From contig NC_080540.1 in the NCBI RefSeq assembly GCF_028640845.1, positions 260,536,458 through 260,600,457 on the forward strand: 64,000 nt of DNA, written 5' to 3'. This DNA is from Ahaetulla prasina. Lineage: Eukaryota; Chordata; Lepidosauria; Squamata; Colubridae. Position numbers and translations under genes: made by a program. Shown here in pieces: positions 10,722-23,457 of this stretch. How positions within the stretch are numbered: the first letter of the stretch is position 1; each line of letters begins with the position of its first letter. Under the pieces are notes generated by a model. It saw only the letters and a program-made list of their open reading frames with translations, searched no databases and was not told the DNA's origin.

Positions 10722-10946
10722 AGTCTTCAGCTTACGACCACAACTGACCCCAAAATTTCCATTGCTAAGTGAGACAGTTGTTAAGTGAGTTTTGCCAGTT
10801 ACCAAACGTTTGAATTTTGATCATGTGGCCACTGGGATGTCAACATTTGTCATAATAAGCGTGAAAAACAGGCAGAAGCCACTTTTTTCAGTGCTGTTGT
10901 AACTTTGGTCACTAAACAAATGTTTGTAAGTCAAGGGCTACTTATA
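10722..10946. mobile_element. Palindromic MITE (TTACGACCAC family), internally deleted
   Basis: The left end AGTCTTCAGCTTACGACCAC and the right end GTAAGTCAAGGGCTACTTAT are inverted. Inside are the family motifs GCTAAGTGAGACAGTTGTTA and TTTTTTCAGTGCTGTTGTAA. It is about 225 bp against about 385 bp for the other copies, so it has lost its middle. Confidence 0.75.
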
Positions 10947-11084
10947 ATCATTTACTTTTGCCTAAGAATCCTGATAATTTTAAGAGTAAAAAGTATATTT
11001 TTTGTAATATGGCAAATAAGTCATGATTATGGATTGTATTATATTGCTAGATTATTTCCAGAGTTTTTATTTTATCTCTTACAG

Positions 11085-11267
11085 AACAGATGTCACAGCA
11101 ATACTGATGACCTGTAAAAACATGCTGTGGTCAGTTTGTGGTTCCATGCAAGAACTTTTAAATCCACATAAAGACAGAAATACTCGTATTTATAATATCC
11201 ACAGATACTGTAATAATTTACTTGCAGCTGCTCTTGTTTTAACTTCACCACTAGAGAATTTGTACAC
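11085..11267 (+). CDS. KIAA0825: KIAA0825 orthologue, internal exon (window exon 6)
   Basis: Starts after CTCTTACAG. One base completes Arg, then TDVTAILMTCKNMLWSVCGS, MQELLNPHKD, IYNIHRYCNNLLAAALVLTS and PLENLY, ending with two bases of Thr at CAC|GTAAGT. It is 183 bp and phase 2 on both sides, so skipping would keep the frame. NMLWSVC, LLNPH and CNNL...LTSPL are family motifs. A Met-initiated frame covering it starts well before the acceptor and is intronic in that part. Confidence 0.94.
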
Positions 11268-12892
11268 GTAAGTGTGATGCTTCAAGATTAACATACATTT
11301 AGCCTATAATAGGAGTGACAATTGTCTCTCTTTGTTTAATGGCTGATTTATAATATGATAATAAAGCCCCAAAGTCCAAGCATTGATTTTTTCCATTAAT
11401 TACATAATACTTTAGTAAGTGTAGTTAATTTGCATTCAGTTTTTACATCTTAATTCCTTAGTATGTGTTAATACTTGTGAATCATCTGGCAGTAATTGAC
11501 TCAGCTGTTTACATTGCACATAGGGCTTAGGCTAATAGGCCTTGTATCTGCAGTCATTTAGACAAGGGCAGAACAGGTAGAACACTTCTGAAAAGGGAAA
11601 GTTTAAAAACTGAACCTACAGATAGAAAGATAAATTAAAAAAACCCAGAAAAATATAAATCCTAGAAACTTGAGATAAAGTATAAAAATATAACAAGAAT
11701 TCTGTGCAAAACAAAATTATATCAACAGTAGCCAAATGTATCTGTACCATCTTTAAAAGGACATGTGACTCTCCCTCTCCCTCTCAATTATATGTTGTAT
11801 GTTATGTATATGGCTTTTATGGTCCTCATCTGTTGCAGTGCAGGAAAAGATATTTTTTTCTTTTAAGTTGCATGAAACCAAGTATATGGTCTCAGAGACC
11901 AAATGGCAGCATTTCCTTTGAGACTAGGATGAACAAAATAACATACCTATTTCTAAACTTAAATCCAATGGATATTACTTTTTGGTAACTGTTACTATTG
12001 ATTAATAAATACTTGCACAAATAATACATCTAACATCCTGTTACACCTGCTCTTGATAAACAGTTTCCATTCCTCAGAGAACTGAGGTATGCTTTTCCAC
12101 AATCAATAAATAATGTTATGATAGCGACCAGTTTGGCTCTAATTCATTTTGAAGCCTTCAAGCTTCAGACTTTTTTTGTTATTCTTCCAGACAAAAAATT
12201 CCTTTTATTAGTAGAGTGCCATAATATACAGTAAGAAGATAAAGGAAAAGAAAATGTTAATAAATCTTTTTAAAAATTGACATACTGTACTTTGCTTAGC
12301 ATTGCTATCGGGGAACATCAAATATTACCTAATAGTTAAATAATATGATTGTTCTTTTCTGACTGATAAAATACTAATAGAATTGTGTATTTACTGACTT
12401 CTGTAAAATTTTCACATCAGTTTTCTTGTGTATTCATGAATAAGTTAACTTGAATTAAAGTCTTTGTAGTTAAATACAATTCACCTGAAAATTGTATGAA
12501 CATTTTGGAGGAAAGTGCCAGCCTTCTTGACCAAAATTCAGCAGAAAAATATAGCTCTCCTGACATGTTCAGTTTGTTGCCTTGGTATGACTTGATAGGA
12601 GAATTAGAGACAAAGTTCAGCTAATTTAGAATCTTTATTGTAGACAAGATGAAGGCATACAAAACAGTTGATTGTTGATGAGAAGATGGAAATATTATAT
12701 CCTCAGGGATTTATACTTGCTTCTTCTGGTCACTCTTTAAATTAATAGATAATTAATATGGATATTTTGGAGCCTTAAGGAGGAGTTGCTTTATATTTAG
12801 TACAAAGAATTACTGGATTGCTTCATTTGTTCAAGTGTGAACCATTAGCTTTCAAACTTTAATTGAAAGGAATGGCACTGAATGAGCCTGTG

Positions 12893-12934
12893 CAACACTT
12901 TGTATATTGTAATCAACACTTTGTATATTGTAAT
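12893..12934. repeat. 21-bp tandem duplication
   Basis: Two exact adjacent copies of a 21-bp unit beginning CAACACTTTGTATATTGTAA (12893-12913 and 12914-12934). Probably recent replication slippage. Confidence 0.9.
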
Positions 12935-13234
12935 CAAATTGGGTGTTTATATAGCCAAAGACATTCAGCATTTTCCATACAGAAATACTGCTTATTGAGT
13001 ATGACATTGTTCATATTCTATTTCAATTTTTTTTTAAAGTTGGGGTATGCTTCAGGTGTTGTTTCTCAAGTTTTATTGTATTTTTGACAAAATAGGGCTC
13101 TTCCTAAATTTTAATGGTTTTTTGACACTCAATCATTAAGGATGTTGTTACAATAGAATCTTTTTCACTTAGTGATTCACAAGCTATGATGATTTGCATA
13201 TGTAAATAAGCTATCTAAATTAAATGGCACCTGG

Positions 13235-13310
13235 GCTTTCTTGGCTTTTGCCTTGAAAAGTTTCATTTTTCATCCAAGAAGCTTCTTCAGTTCTGATTGA
13301 GAACCTCCAT
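13235..13310 (-). mobile_element. Retroelement-like fragment (GAAGCTTCTTGGATGA motif)
   Basis: On the - strand it reads CTGAAGAAGCTTCTTGGATG followed by AAACTTTTCAAGGCAAAAGC. This motif is widespread in fish and reptile retroelement tails. I recall it as Penelope-like or similar but cannot assign it firmly. Confidence 0.4.
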
Positions 13311-13389
13311 AGTTATCTGCATCAAATGGGTGCTGTACTGTTCTTTTTCTGTGGGAGTATTTCTTCTCATACGAAAAGAATGGGAGGAT

Positions 13390-13850
13390 ATATGAAATTG
13401 CAAGAGTTAAAATTTCTTGTGAGGTACTTGGTCAATCATAATAAAGAAACCAGCCAACACTTCAAGCAGCTACTTGGCTGCTAGTAACCCTCCAGCTGCA
13501 TTTCTTCTTTCATATGACCAAATAAGGCATCAGTGTTACTAAAAATATAGAAGATAAAGAATATATGTGATCTTAATGAGTAGTAAAAGAATGTTAACAA
13601 CTGAATCTCTATCCGGAAGGACATTTGTACAAAGGAAATTTATTCAGGGACAAATAGAGTAATAATAGCTAAGCAGTTGTGATCAGTTTTACTAAACTGA
13701 ATTTATTACATTCCTTATTTGACCAGCTGAAAGAAGAAATGCATTTGGACAGTTACCAGCAGACAAGTAACTGCTTGAAGTGTTAGCTGATTTTGTTATC
13801 ATTGACCAATACATTCATAAGAATGTTGATGATGCAATCAGTTCAATTTT
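13390..13850. repeat. Long imperfect inverted repeat
   Basis: The reverse complement of about 13390-13527 aligns with about 13713-13850 over roughly 140 bp. Shared anchors are CCTTATTTG, GAAAGAAGAAATGCA, CTGCTTGAAGTGTT and ATTGACCAA. The spacer is about 185 bp. It could be two opposed copies of one old repeat, or a fold-back element. No open frame survives. Confidence 0.75.
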
Positions 13851-14368
13851 GCCTGATTTCTCAGCAGTTTTATGGATCAGTTTTCTGCACATTTTCTTAT
13901 ATTTGTTTTAGTTCTGAAGTGAATGCTTAATTGTAATATTTTTCAAGGGTTTTTTTCTCTTTTTTCTCTTTTTCTCTTTCCACACTTTTAAGTTCCACCA
14001 AGTAAACTGAACATCAGTTTTCCAGTGTTTTGCTACAATAATCTATTGCTCTATATTAAATCAATTTCTTATGCTGCCTCAATATGTTTTAGGAAAAATG
14101 GAAGGCTAACCAATAGTAGGATTCATTGTCAATTTGGTAATTTTCCCAATTTCTTCAATTTTTTAAAGAAAGATTTCTTGGAAGTTATACTACTGTATAA
14201 GAGGAATTGTAAAAAAAAAGAATGTAAAAATCTGTGACCTCATATTTAATGTAAGGCAAGATTACCTCATCCCCACACCCTCTCAATCAAAATCGCATCA
14301 TTTTCTCTCTAAGAAAAGCATTTAGCTGTTCCCTGTGCCCCAAAGTTTAAATATCAGTCTGCTAATAC

Positions 14369-14750
14369 AGATAATCCTTAACATAGGAGCACAATTGAAT
14401 CCAAAATTTCTGATGTTAAGTGAGCCATTTGTTAAGTGAGTTTTGCCCCATTTTATGACCTTTACCACACTTGTTAAGTGAATCACTGCAGTTGTTAGTT
14501 ATTCAGTTGTTAAGTAAATCTTGCTTCCCCAATGACTTGTCTTGTCAGAAGGTAACAAAAGTTGATTATATGACCCCAGGACACTGCAACCGTCATAAAT
14601 ATGAGTCAGTTGCCAATTGGCTGAATTTTGATCACATGATCATGGGGATGCTGGAAGTGTGAAAAGCTTTCATAAGTCATTTTTTTTCAGTATTATTGTA
14701 ATTTTGAGTGGTCACTAAATAGAGTGTTGTAAGTTCAGGGTTACCTATAC
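14369..14750. mobile_element. Palindromic MITE (TTACGACCAC family), full length
   Basis: About 380 bp. The motifs AAGTGAGCCATTTGTTAAGTG, GTTAAGTGAATCACTGCAGT, ATGACCCCAGGACACTGCAA and GGTCACTAAATAGAGTGTTG occur in the same order as in the copy at 58841. The left end ATCCTTAACATAGGAGCACA is more eroded. Confidence 0.8.
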
Positions 14751-16616
14751 CCTGGAACACTCGTTTTACTATAATTCACATTAAATATGATGAGGGAATT
14801 TAGGGTTTCTAAGCAGCTGTCCATTTTTACACCATTCTGCTCACCTTGCAGTCTTCCATTCATAAAATAATTTCCTTCAGAAAATTAAGCCCCCCTGCTC
14901 CAAAACACTTGGAAAACAGGATAGATAAGTGTGCCTGAAAATAGCTACTTTGCAGTATTTCTTTTAATTATTTTTTTATTTTTTTAAAAAACAAACATAA
15001 ACAGTACATTTTTTTTGAATAGCATATTTGACCGAGTCATAATTTACAACTTATAACATAAGTACTTCCCAAATATAATTTATATATTTCAATTTCTGCC
15101 ATAATATTCTTTTTTTTCTACTTTTTTATTTTTCAAATCTACTTAATATTTAATTTATAATCAATATTACCATCCACCCTAACCTCCAATATTAATCTTA
15201 TTTCATTTCATTATCTTATTTCTCCATTTATCACATATATTTCTCAAAATCACCACATTTGTAAATTATCATCAATTTGCTCCCTCTTAATTCTTTTTTT
15301 CTATTGAAACCCTTTGATTTAAACAGTCATTTCCATCCTTAGTTTCTATTTCTTTAAATTACAGCTTAATATTCCACATTTATCTCTTAATGTTAGTTAT
15401 TTTCTATGGCGGACCAATTTGTCATTTCTTATTTCCCTATTAATCATTTTACCATTTTACCAAAAACAATATATTTCTTCTGATTTGTTTTTCACACCAC
15501 CTTTTTCAGATATAAACATTATCTTAATCTCTTAATCATCTTCTCTCCCAGCAGTATTTCTATATATTATTTCAAAGAAAACAAATGAGGTATCAATGAA
15601 GTCACCAGGAGTCAGGTTGAGTCAAAAGAAACTTTTTATTTAGCCTGTACTAAAGATACTAAATACAGTATCTTTCCTTTTGAAAAAAAATCAGTCTTAG
15701 TAGTTAAAAGTATTTTTGTGAGTTTTAAAAAATAGTCTAAATTCATGAACCTTGATACCATATGTAATTTAAGGAAATTTTTAATAATTTAAATTTTATG
15801 AGGCACCTATTAGATCATTATTTAGGCAATTCATAATTTCACACCAGTGCTGAAATTTACAAGATCGCTTCTCACCTTGTCACATACTACAGAAGAATAA
15901 CACCATCCTAATATGGAATTTTTTCTTGATATCAGATACTTCCACAGATGCTTCCCCCAGCTTTGAGACACGAAGCAGCTGCTATAGCATATATTATATA
16001 TAAAGAACATCTATTAACTAAAGTAATGCATTAACAATCAGCAGAGCAGGAAAATGAAACCAAATGAGCCAGTGAAGCACTAGAGCTGGGTATAGAAGGT
16101 GAATCCCCTAAAAGAGTCTCTCCCTTGATTTACTCATTGAGTACAGCCCCTGCTACTGGTAAATATCTAAATTCTGATCACACAGAAGTATCCTTTTTGG
16201 GATGCCCATCATCATTTGGTCTGGCTGCTGGACTCCCCGATCAGTCTAGCTGGAATGTAATGAGGGAGAAAAGAATGAAGCAAAAAATAGAGCCAGGTCT
16301 GTCTTTTTTCTGTCATTTTAGTCTGGTTATAAGAATTGCACTCAGACTTCTTCTTATGCAACAAGTATTATATCTTACTGCTATAGAGTCCTGGGGTCCA
16401 TAAAAGCCATTCTTTACCTTGGTTGATCCTTTGATGTTCTACAGCATGCTGAGTGGGACAGTGGATTGAACTAAAATACAATACCATGGCAGTAAGCCAA
16501 AATATTTCCATTAAACATGAAGCTGTTGGAATTGAAATCATTTACCTATTTTCTCTTCACCGACTGTTAAAGGAATATGATAAATTCTGATTTTGAATTG
16601 CTTATTTTTTTTCCAG

Positions 16617-16727
16617 AACAGTTCAAAGCATTTTTGATCACTTGTCTTCAGATATTTTGGAGCAAGCTGTTTACCAACCATTGCACTGGCTATCTGGCAT
16701 ATCAGAGTTTTCCTCTTCATTGTTAAA
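16617..16727 (+). CDS. KIAA0825: KIAA0825 orthologue, internal exon (window exon 7)
   Basis: Short exon (111 bp, phase 2 on both sides). After TTTTTTTTCCAG it reads TVQSIFDHLSSDILEQAVYQ, then PLHWLSGISEFSSSLL, with two bases of Lys before GTAAGT. The anchor is PLHWLS (PLHWVS in mammals); the segment before it is one of the most variable in the family. It has no initiating Met of its own and was found by searching the long intron for the segment missing between LTSPL and TPSAG. Confidence 0.88.
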
Positions 16728-18995
16728 GTAAGTATTTTTGTAATATAGACAAGACTCAAGCCCATGTCTGTGTTCCATATTGTTGCTTTTACTGATAAAT
16801 TGAAATGAATTATACCACTTTGAAACATTTTGTTAAGATATATATTTCATTGTCTAGTTTCTTTAAAAAAACTTGTTCTTGCTTTACAAATTTTATACAG
16901 CAATTGTTTTTATATTTGTTTTTTGTACTTGATTTAACTTCGAAAAAGTAGCATTGAGAATTGGTGAAGCTACTAAAGCTTACATTTATTGCTTTGTTCG
17001 TATTTGGTATTTTTAGAAAAATGGCATGTTTAAAAGCAAATGCATAATTTTCTTGCTGTTTCAGTAAGTGTAATAACAATTTACATATGAGACATATGCT
17101 ACCAGCTGTACTGCCATTTCTTTTCTAACTTTGGATCAAAGTCCTCTCACATCCATTTCAAAACCTGTTTGAGCTTCTCACGATATTTTGTGTCCCTTCC
17201 TAGTAATCTTTAATTTCTAATTAAATACTAGATTTTTTCATTCATATTATGAAAGAAAAAAGATGTTTAGCTTTATTATTCATGTTTTGTAGTTGTGATT
17301 TTTAGTTTTTTCTCTTCTGCTTTATACAATTGCATTGCTCTAAAAGGAAAACTCAGTAATTATATTATGTAGTTTAATAAAGCCCCAATTTGGGATTAGA
17401 TAATTCTGGTTAGCTAAATCATCATCATCATTTTGTAAAGAATATATAGAAGATGTTGATGCTGCCAGAAGTCTGTATGTGGCACTATGAGCTACTCTTC
17501 AACTGCAACAATGTTTTATTAAGATGGATGCAAACCATAACTTTCCTCACTACAGAATTGTTTATTCATGTCATATTTTATATGTAGTGAATCTTCTGCT
17601 GTATGTGGGTGTAGCTAGTCTTACATTTGTGGCTATATGAGCTTGGAAAATGAAGTAACATATGTTTCTCCATATGACCAGTGAAAAAGTTTTCAGTAGT
17701 TTTATTAGTATTAACACAATGACTGAGTGAACATTTCAATTTGCACTGTGCTTTAAGAATCTAGAGCAATTGCTAAATACTGAAAAATAGCACCCCATCT
17801 GGTTAGGTGTAAGTTTGTATGAACTCCATGTTACAAAGATCCAGCTCTTTTCTAATTAATAATTGTACAGTCAATTTGCTGCTAAATTATATTTTATGAT
17901 AGATATTGAATTATGAATAGGTGTTTAGGCATTGTTATAATGTTATGTTTTATTCATTTTTTAAATATCCAAATAAATGTATATGAAAAAGATTTTATGT
18001 ATTGTGATATGAAGCTGAAGAATAAGCTGTCTAATAAATAACCTTGGTATTGAATATGTTTTGCAAGTGTGCAATATAAAACTATGTGCTAGTATAATTA
18101 CACATTTAACTGTAAGACATGCTAAAAGGCTACAGTTAAGTTTTTTTTATTATATAGCACAATTTATTTCTAACCAAGAAATTAAAATCCTAAAACAAGG
18201 CCAAAAAAGCTTCATTTAAAATTGTAACCAACCATTGTATATTTTTCTTTCTTTCATTATGTGTCAGAAGAACTTACATAGGAACACAATATATTAAGAA
18301 TTTCTCTTAAATAAACTTTGTTTAAATAACTTAAATTGTTTATTTGTTTTATTATAGAGAACTTATATGTGCCTTCATCCAATATTGCAGGATATATTGT
18401 AGTGGAAGATAAAATATTCCCAAATATGCTCCTTGAAGCATTCTTATTTTAGAGGCAGATGTCTATTAAATACATGTCTCTAATATTGTGTTCTAATACT
18501 GATCTTTAGGTAGAATAGATATTTTAAATCAGTACCTCTTGTTATTACTATATATATATATAGCGTGTGTGTGTGTGTGTGTGCTTATGACTTTAGACTT
18601 CATTTCAAATATTTACGGCAATAATTCTAAACATACATAACACTCAATTATACTAAAAGATTTCATATTTATATAAGCATTAAAACAATGTCTGGCTCGT
18701 GAAACAAGAGAATTAATAATCCCAATAAAGAAAGTAATTGAGGTTGCCTTGTAACTGTTATAGATGTATTATTCATTTAGCATATGTTAAATGAATTTTA
18801 AGCTTTTAGGGTGTTAAGATAAATATAATTCCTTCGCCCAATAGCATCAAGTATATAGTAAGCAGACTTGAAAGCATTCATCAAGCTGTGGGGATTTAGA
18901 GTTTAAAGGAATTAGCATTAACCTAAACTTTTAGGACTGTTGATTTCACAGGTAAATTAAATATATTATTCTGTATGTATCTTTCATTTTGAAAG
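16728..18995. other. KIAA0825 intron (2,268 bp)
   Basis: AT-rich. Only a (TA)n(GT)n microsatellite at 18547-18583 stands out. Confidence 0.65.
18547..18583. repeat. (TA)n(GT)n microsatellite
   Basis: Compound dinucleotide tract: about eight TA followed by about eight GT. Confidence 0.9.
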
Positions 18996-19135
18996 GACTC
19001 CATCAGCTGGCGAAATGACAACTCAGGGTCATCTGAAGCTACTATTATCCCAGCCATATTGTAACTGGAACTTGCTTTTGCGAACACTGCTACATCATAA
19101 TTGCCTCTTAGTGAAAATTTTGCTGAGAAGTTTTA
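18996..19135 (+). CDS. KIAA0825: KIAA0825 orthologue, internal exon (window exon 8)
   Basis: The acceptor is CATTTTGAAAG, with a modest pyrimidine tract. The first base completes Lys, then [40 protein letters not shown] and ILLRSF, ending with one base before A|GTAAGT (outgoing phase 1). [25 protein letters not shown] and K-LL-S are strongly conserved in KIAA0825. The following intron is the second longest complete one in the window (11.6 kb). Confidence 0.93.
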
Positions 19136-20257
19136 GTAAGTATTAATTTTATCATGTTTCTAATAATGTAAATGTGTAAACATAATTATATTTTCAATAG
19201 TTTTAACTCTAACCCTTTAAATTATTTGAATATTAATAGGAGGACTTTATGATATTGTGGAATCAAAACAACAACTAATCAAAGCTCACTGCATTGTTTA
19301 TTAGGCTGTACATACTGAAGGGGTCTCTTCTAAAATTATTGTGAAAGACCCTCCTGCAGACAAAGAGATGCATATTTATACATTTCAGAATGGAGGCAAA
19401 AATGATGCAGGCACACGTATATTGAACATAAGTAATAGATGATATAAGATACATATTCATAATGTAATAAATCTTAAGTTACTACTTACTCTTACCTACG
19501 TAAAATAATGAACTTAGTTAGAAGAAACATTTGCATTTTGAGATTCAAATACTGCTATGGGTCTAATAATAGCAGGCCACTGTACAGTAAAATTCCGTAG
19601 GTCTCAATTTATCTTAAACTATTCCATCATCTGAAAACTGATTTTTTTCACAATCCTACTCCCTCTTGAATATAAAGCATTAAATGATTTTTGAAGTAAT
19701 ATCAAGGCCTTCAGATCTTCCAATTCATTTTAAGAACTGCTTCCGATGATTATATTAGCATGTGTACTGATAGTGAAAAAGACAGATATCTATTGTAGTA
19801 CTTCATTTCTCTCTTCCTTGCTATTTGCTTAGTTCTGAATTACTCCTACAGATTCTAAAAAATAACCTCTAATTACTAATAAGGGTTCAAAAAATTTGAT
19901 CCATCCTCTGAAGTTCTGAAACACCATTATTATACTCCCTAGTTTAAGTGGCAGGGTATCAATCCTTTCCCTCTACCTTGTAAGATTTTAGATCCTATGT
20001 AAAGAAGCCTTATGAAAAAAAGTACATTGGACTAAGTCTTCAGTAGGTGGTTTGCTTGCTTGTGACTTATGTGTGATTATTCTCACACGCCAGTAGCAAT
20101 ATTTGTCTCACCTATGTTTCTTCAATCTGTAAAGATGCTTAGCTGTGCCCAGCCTCAGCCACTTACCTGCAAGAAGATGGACACCCTGTATTATTTGTAA
20201 AAAAAAATTCTTCTCTTTCTGCATCTTTGTGCAAATTCTTTTGTTGGGGGACACCTC

Positions 20258-20332
20258 CTAGAGAATAACAGAATAACAGAGTTGGAAGGGACCTTGGAGG
20301 TCTTCTAGTCCAACCTCTGGCTCAGGAAAGAA
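20258..20332 (-). mobile_element. CR1 LINE 3' terminus (- strand)
   Basis: AACAGAGTTGGAAGGGACCT then TCTTCTAGTCCAACCTCTGG is the reverse complement of the standard CR1 3' end, preceded by the AGAATAACAGAATAACAG tail repeats. It is a very short 5'-truncated copy. Confidence 0.88.
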
Positions 20333-20513
20333 ATTCTATACTATAAATAGCACTAATTGTTTTTGAGTTCTAGTCACTGGGAAGGAAGAAAAGCCATAAA
20401 GAAACGAGCCTAATTTACAACTGCATTCTCTTTGAAGATTTAAAATCATTAGAATAGTTTGGCAGCTTTTCCTTTGGGAAAAAACAGACCAATTGCTCAT
20501 TTTCTTCCAGATA

Positions 20514-21220
20514 CCAAATTTTTCGCACTATAAGATGCTCCAGACTGTAAGACACACATTAGCTTTAGAGGAGGAAAACAAGGGGAAAAAATCTTCCTCT
20601 GCCTCCCATCATCCATCCGGATTCATCTGGTTAGAATCCTTGCAGCAAACAACAAACAGCCTGGTCAGCTTTAGCACGTTATCGCAATCCCAACATATGG
20701 CTCGTCAGGGCTCCATTCCTTTGTGCCCACCACTGATCAACTGAGCTGAGCTGTTGCCGCCACCAGAGAACGCTAGAGCCTTCACTACCAAGCAGCTGAT
20801 TGGTGATTGGATTTGCCTCCTGGAATACTGCCAATCAGCTGTTCTAGGCGGCAAGGATTGCCACCACCTATCACCGCCGCCTATTGCTGCCTATCGCCAC
20901 CGCCCATTCGCCACTGCCCACGCAAACAGGTGGCAGAGAATGGGTGGCAGCAATAGGTGGCGATAGGCAGCGGCAGCGGTGATCCCCACCTCCCAGAACA
21001 AGTGATCAACGGTATTCCAGGAGGCCGATCCAACCACCAATCATAGCTGCTTGGCAGCAAAGGCTCCAGTGTTTCCTGGTGGCGGCGGCAGCAAATACTA
21101 GTGGTGGCGGCGGCAGCAACAACCCCCCTCCCCGCTGCAATATTTACTCTATAAGATGCACAGACATTTCCACCCACTTTGGGGGGAGGGGAAGTGCATC
21201 TTATATTGTGAAAAATACGG
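20514..21220. mobile_element. Fold-back DNA transposon, CCGTATTTTTC family, copy 2
   Basis: 707 bp, flanked by TA on both sides. The left end CCAAATTTTTCGCACTATAA is slightly mutated; the right end TTATATTGTGAAAAATACGG is intact. Inside, two GC-rich arms (about 20752-20860 and 20985-21110) are inverted copies sharing CAAGCAGCT, GATTGG and CCTCCTGGAATAC, so the whole element can fold back. It lacks any transposase frame. Confidence 0.88.
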
Positions 21221-23457
21221 TAAATGAGAAGCTATAAGTATTTTTGTCTCATAAAGTGTATGTATTTTATAAGTAGCACTTGAATGAAAAAAAACATTAA
21301 GGTGATTATATATTTAACCTGAATCTTTTACATTGTGCTTACATGAATTGTTTATGTTTATGTAATCAACACATGACACCCAAGCTAATAATAGAATATT
21401 TGTCCTTTAAAAGTGAGAGATTGTTTAGCATCTGAAAAGATAGTGTTCCCAACAATGTTAAAAACAATAGTAATAAAGTGTAATATTTATTAACCATTAT
21501 TTTATTAGCACAATGACTATTCATGCACTTTCATGGTTTGAAATCATTCATAGAGATCAAGAAGTTTCAATTTGGAAATATGCAAATTGACTTAAGACTC
21601 TGCAACCACTGTAAATGTGAATTAGTTGCCAAGCACCCAAATTGTAATCATGGAATCACAGACTGAAATCGGTTTAAATATTTGATTACCTTCTAGCATT
21701 TAAAGCTGTTGCCCACTGAATGTAAACTTGGTGTCCTTTTCTCCTATTCTTGTCATGATATCCTGGACATCCTGCTTTCTTGTTCTTACTGTATCTTAGG
21801 TGGCTATTAGCTACTTACATGTTCAGCATACCTGCCTTGGGAAATTTTACCTGTGTGTGTTTTCCACAGGTAACCCCATTCATTAGGCTTTGCTTACAGA
21901 TCTTTAAGAAATAGTTCCTTATGTTTCGCTGTCATATACTGCTAGCTGTCATCTGAGATGTGTGTGGGAGTTGGAATGTGTGAGAGTTTCTCAGCTTTGG
22001 ACATATGTTTACAGACCGCTACTGCTCTCTATTCTGCCCACTATTCCACCCAGTTGTTATGAATACCTTAACAATTATTTGGAGTATTTGCTCAGGATCT
22101 CTCTGGGTGAACATCTCATGAAAACCTTGTGAACAAACTTGCCTCTTCATTTTATAGAATTGCTTGTGGTTTATAGAATTGCTGTCTGTTTTTTCAGAAC
22201 TGCCCTTTTATATCATGTTCTTCAGTTTTTGAGCAACAGTATTACCATATCAGTAAGCAAGATGCAACATATTTGTGATTTTTGTCTAAACTGGTCTCTG
22301 CACCTTTGAGATTGGTGCATCATCACTGTATTTGTGTACAACATTTCATATTTTAACAACAGACACAAACATTGCAGACATTACAAACATTATCAAGTAT
22401 CATAGTACGCTATTTACATCAGACAGATGAAAATACTGTACTATGATTATATGTTCTGTTTATAATATGGAATTGTCCAGCAATTGATATTTTTGCATTG
22501 GTGGACAGTAGCAACTGCCACTGTTTTTGTGCAGGTCTGTCATCTCATGAGCTGCCTTCTTACTGAATCATATAGAACTCCTGCTTTGTGCACTCCCTAT
22601 GCATCTACTTTTGATCAAGTTCTTAATTTTGTGATGAAGAATCAATAATTGGTATTTGGTTACTCCCAGGTTGCTAGCCAAATAAGTTCTTCACTCCTCT
22701 GTAAGCAGCCATTAGTCATTGTAGCTGCTTTTCACAGAATCCAGGCTTCCTAAAGGTAGACCATACTGGTTTCTAATCCCTGCATCTCACCAGTTTTCAG
22801 AATTATTGGCTGCTCTAAAGTTGCCATTACTGTTTCTTTGTTGCAAAATGGGACAAGTACATCTTTGAACATAGAGCCTTGTCTCTTATAATAGATATTT
22901 CAGTAATTGTTCTCTTTGGGATCTCTTTGGCTTGGATGTTTGTCAGTACAGATTGACTTAATTGCTATTTCAGTATTGCAATATTTTACTTTTTTTCCCT
23001 TTCATTTATTCATGAAACATTTCTTTAAAGGGTTATCTGATGTTTACTTCCCATAAAGCCTACTATACTTCATCCTTATTCCTCAATAATCCTTTTAAAT
23101 CAGGATTTCATTTATGTTAAGGTGGCCTTACTGGCGGTTTCTGTTTTGGCCAGCAGGTCTAGTTTAAGCACTTTGTTGTGATCATTTATTTTCTTGAATG
23201 ATGAGAAAGATATACTGTAGCAAGGTATCACCTTCATAAGGAAGATGACGTCTGATTCTCATATTAATATTTAATACTTTTACCCATTACCCAGCTATGC
23301 CATTAGAATCTTCTCTCCATGTATTGGCTGGCCATAGGACCTTATCATTTAACATCTAAAACTCAGCCCTTTTCCAAGTTACTGCTTCTATTTATTGATT
23401 GCTAGGACTGGAATAAAACCTCGCAGTCTCAATCTGTAGTATGGTTAGCATTCCTTT

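Larger units (their letters stand above)
8088..11084. other. KIAA0825 intron (2,997 bp)
   Basis: Contains the solo LTR (8522-9135), a degraded LINE/L2 relic (about 9340-9725), a tRNA-like SINE head (9838-9960) and a shortened palindromic MITE (10722-10946). Just before the LTR is a short poly-C run at about 8476-8487. The rest is AT-rich. Confidence 0.65.
11268..16616. other. KIAA0825 intron (5,349 bp)
   Basis: Contains a 21-bp tandem duplication (12893-12934), a retroelement-like motif at 13235-13310, a long inverted repeat (13390-13850) and a palindromic MITE (14369-14750). A very T-rich tract at about 14950-15570 may be an old LINE 3' region. A segment at 15600-16500 may be an old LTR-type insertion, but no ends could be fixed. 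Confidence 0.55.

Noticed and set aside
15600..16500. Possible LTR or other insertion
   Set aside because: TTTATT (reverse AATAAA) and less AT-rich sequence are present, but I found no matching ends or target duplication, so it is not listed as an element.
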